Shown here in pieces: positions 62,173 through 64,000 of a DNA stretch of 64,000 nucleotides. This DNA comes from Luteibacter mycovicinus. GTDB taxonomy: Bacteria; Pseudomonadota; Gammaproteobacteria; Xanthomonadales; Rhodanobacteraceae. Positions within the stretch are counted from its first letter, which is position 1. The number at the start of each line of letters is the position of its first letter. Where the stretch lies: positions 2,046,001-2,110,000 of the forward strand of contig NZ_JQNL01000001.1 in NCBI RefSeq assembly GCF_000745235.1, read 5' to 3'. Both the position numbers and the translations under genes were made by a program. A model generated the notes under the pieces. That model searched no databases. It was not told where the DNA came from and was given only the letters and a program-made list of their open reading frames with translations.

Positions 62173-64000
62173 GCCGTGGCAGCCCCGCGGCGATGCTGCG
62201 CCATCGTCAGATGCTCGTCGAGCATGAACGATGCCGGACCTCCGTTCCAGAGCCTGTCGAAGAATGCGGCGACACCCGCGTTACCGGTCGCCAGATCGCA
62301 GGTGAAACGAAGCAGTTCCGTCCCGGGAACGGCGAGCCCTTCAGGCCGCCGGACCAGGAACAGTTCGATGCCGCCGGCGACGCGATGGGCCTGCGTCAGA
62401 TAGTGCGCGGCACGCTCGGGCAACACCGCGGCCAGATCGAGCAAGGTCTCACCGATCCCGGCGAGACCATCGCACAGTCCCGGTGAGATGGCGTGGCTAC
62501 GCATCAGGTCCGCTTCGCAGGTCAGCAGGATGTCCCGGTAACGGCTATCGCCGGTCGCCGCAAGGAAGCGGGCCACGACGGCAAGGACGCCGGCCGTGCC
62601 ATGGCGCAGGTAAGGCACCAGGGCGCCGCCCTCCACGGCGCGACGCCATGTGCGATCCCCGTCGGCATTGAATCCGTAGTGATCGAGGTCGAAGGCGAGC
62701 CCTTCGCGCGCCGCGTCGAAGAAGCGGGACTCGTCCGTCGCCATGAACAGGTGCAGCAGGAACAACGCGATGCCCGCGGCACCGTAGCCCAGCCCCACCG
62801 CTTGCATGGCTTCGCCGCGGTGCCAGCCCCGCTTGCCGTGCACGCACGGCCCTGCCGCCAGCAGCGCGTCACCCGCCGCGATCGCCGCCGCCAGCATGGC
62901 GTCATCCTGCGTACGTCGCCAGACCGCGATTCGCGCCAGGCCCCAGCCTGCGATCCCGTCATACAGCCCGTAGCGTTCGCGAATGGGCCCGTCGAGTGTC
63001 GACGCGCCCAGCAGCGACAGCGCGAGGTCTTCCCTGCCCGCATCGAGCAGGACCCATGCGATGCCCGCGTCACCGTGCATGAGGTCGCATCCCCGATGTC
63101 GTCCCTCGTGCACGCCCGCCAGCAGGTACTCCATCAAGCTGTCGGGGGCGGGCCGGCCTCCGCGCTGGCGGGCGTGCACGATGCCTGCCGCGCCGTACGC
63201 GACGCCCCAGGGATGGCGCTCGAAGACCTGCGGGTCCGCCGGCACGTAGCGATCGGGCCGCGCGCCTGCCGACAATGTATCGATGTAACGGAACAGATCG
63301 CCCGCGGCGTTCGCGACGGGCGCCACGGTGCGCCGCAGATGCGGGACCAGAAGCCGGTCGTCGGCGAGATGCGTGAGCGCACCGCGCAGGTTTTTCATCG
63401 CGGCGACAGGCGACGGGCGCTTCGTCGGCTCGCTGTCCATGAGCGCGGCGATCGTCGTGGCGACGAGCGCGGGATACCCCATGTCTTCGCACAGGCGATG
63501 CGTGATGCGCATGGCGGCGTGGGGATCGAGCGGCAGCATCGCGTTGACCGGAAGCATGGCGGCGAAAAGGTTGGCGCCGAAAGCGTAGCGATCCTCCGCG
63601 CACGCGCTGGCGTGATCGTCACGCTGTGGCGATCGCGAAGCGAACCCCGGCGTGCACAGACCCGAGGGGCGGTCGAGCCCACGATCGACGGCCGCTTCGA
63701 GGTCGATGATGCGCACACGCCCGTCCGTCGCGATCATGATGTTGTGGAACGAGAAATCGCCCAGCGTGACGCCTGTCGCATGGATGGCCTCCAGCGCGTC
63801 CGCTATACGCTGGAACACGTCGCACAGCTCACGCAGGAAGCTCGCGACGTGGGCTTGCGTCGCTCGTGTCTTCAGCCACGGGTAGCGCTCGGCGAGCCAC
63901 CGGCGCAGGGTCTGCCCGTCGATATACTCCTCGACCAGATACTGGTGCTCCCATTCGGTGAAGTAGGCGACGGGCGACGGCGTGACGCCAAGTGGAGCGA
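62169..64000 (-). CDS. Class III-type lanthipeptide synthetase (LanKC-like), C-terminal part
   Basis: The frame is open from the stop at 62169 to the right edge, giving at least 610 residues; the N-terminus is outside. The visible start is in a Ser/Thr-kinase-like domain: YLVEEYIDGQTLRRWL, then IHATGVTLGDFSFHNIMI (catalytic Asp and Asn) and RIIDLEA (metal Asp). A LanC-like cyclase domain follows with seven Gly-containing repeats (for example YDGIAGWGLA, GYGAAGIALFLLHL, HGTAGVLAVV, TGNAGVAAFF). The zinc motif that reads CHG in LanC proteins is CDG here (GLCDGLAGIG), as expected for class III enzymes that lack zinc ligands. It would phosphorylate Ser/Thr, eliminate, and cyclise a precursor peptide, which must lie beyond the window. 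Confidence 0.85.
   Translation of the reverse strand, partial: APLGVTPSPVAYFTEWEHQYLVEEYIDGQTLRRWLAERYPWLKTRATQAHVASFLRELCDVFQRIADALEAIHATGVTLGDFSFHNIMIATDGRVRIIDLEAAVDRGLDRPSGLCTPGFASRSPQRDDHASACAEDRYAFGANLFAAMLPVNAMLPLDPHAAMRITHRLCEDMGYPALVATTIAALMDSEPTKRPSPVAAMKNLRGALTHLADDRLLVPHLRRTVAPVANAAGDLFRYIDTLSAGARPDRYVPADPQVFERHPWGVAYGAAGIVHARQRGGRPAPDSLMEYLLAGVHEGRHRGCDLMHGDAGIAWVLLDAGREDLALSLLGASTLDGPIRERYGLYDGIAGWGLARIAVWRRTQDDAMLAAAIAAGDALLAAGPCVHGKRGWHRGEAMQAVGLGYGAAGIALFLLHLFMATDESRFFDAAREGLAFDLDHYGFNADGDRTWRRAVEGGALVPYLRHGTAGVLAVVARFLAATGDSRYRDILLTCEADLMRSHAISPGLCDGLAGIGETLLDLAAVLPERAAHYLTQAHRVAGGIELFLVRRPEGLAVPGTELLRFTCDLATGNAGVAAFFDRLWNGGPASFMLDEHLTMAQHRRGAATA

Overview
The window is about 64 kb of high-GC bacterial chromosome. 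It looks like a gammaproteobacterium of the Xanthomonadales, most plausibly Rhodanobacteraceae (Luteibacter/Dyella type). That assignment rests on codon bias, gene types (bo3 oxidase with SURF1, YrbL, DUF2058, FecIR-type systems, YfhM/PBP1C pair) and a dispersed REP family of the GTAGGAGC type. It is inference, because no rRNA or other marker gene is present. No tRNA, rRNA, CRISPR array or phage was seen. The only mobile element is one complete IS3-family insertion sequence.

Layout. 0-7 kb: end of an unknown gene, trxC, an aldo/keto reductase, a btuCDF-type corrinoid ABC importer and a hybrid histidine kinase. 7-12.4 kb: a GntR(YtrA)-ABC ATPase-membrane protein-S9 peptidase operon, with an operator palindrome on its own promoter. 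12.5-19 kb: an LtaS-type phosphotransferase, yrbL, an ArnT/PMT-type glycosyltransferase and a chemoreceptor with an odd hairpin tip. 18.8-23 kb: an ECF sigma/FecR/TonB-receptor operon convergent with a VirK/YbjX protein. 23.9-28.8 kb: cyoABCD-surf1. 29-33 kb: MHS-type transporter, ada, an extended SDR and DUF2058. 33.2-35.8 kb: a decayed chaperone-usher fimbrial locus, REP elements and an IS3 element that has landed inside a REP. 35.8-40.8 kb: sugar transporter plus a XylB-like dehydrogenase, an HTH-GAF protein, a VOC protein and a double-PAS chemotaxis transducer. 40.9-49.4 kb: pbpC and a 2003-residue alpha-2-macroglobulin with an intact CTEQ thioester motif. 49.8-54 kb: HWE kinase, VOC protein, Tdi1/DUF1851-like protein, lipoprotein serine hydrolase and a UPF0104 flippase-like protein. 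54-57 kb: modE convergent with modABC, with a ModE-like box over the modA -10 element. 57-64 kb: glgX, DUF2946 plus a TonB receptor, and the C-terminal part of a class III (LanKC-like) lanthipeptide synthetase running off the right edge.

How genes work together. Several units are self-contained circuits. GntR probably represses its own ABC/peptidase operon through a 21-bp palindrome. ModE probably represses modABC. The FecI/FecR pair probably controls the adjacent STN-domain TonB receptor. PBP1C and alpha-2-macroglobulin form the known cell-envelope repair/protease-trap pair. The XylB-like dehydrogenase and the GalP-like transporter suggest import and oxidation of an aldose.

Most unusual points: the IS3 element splitting a REP at base 13 of 23 with a 3-bp duplication; a REP translated as part of a lipoprotein signal peptide; a fimbrial operon collapsed so that a chaperone signal peptide abuts a pilin C-terminus out of frame; a LanKC-type synthetase convergent with a TonB receptor; and a chemoreceptor with substitutions at normally conserved signalling-tip residues.
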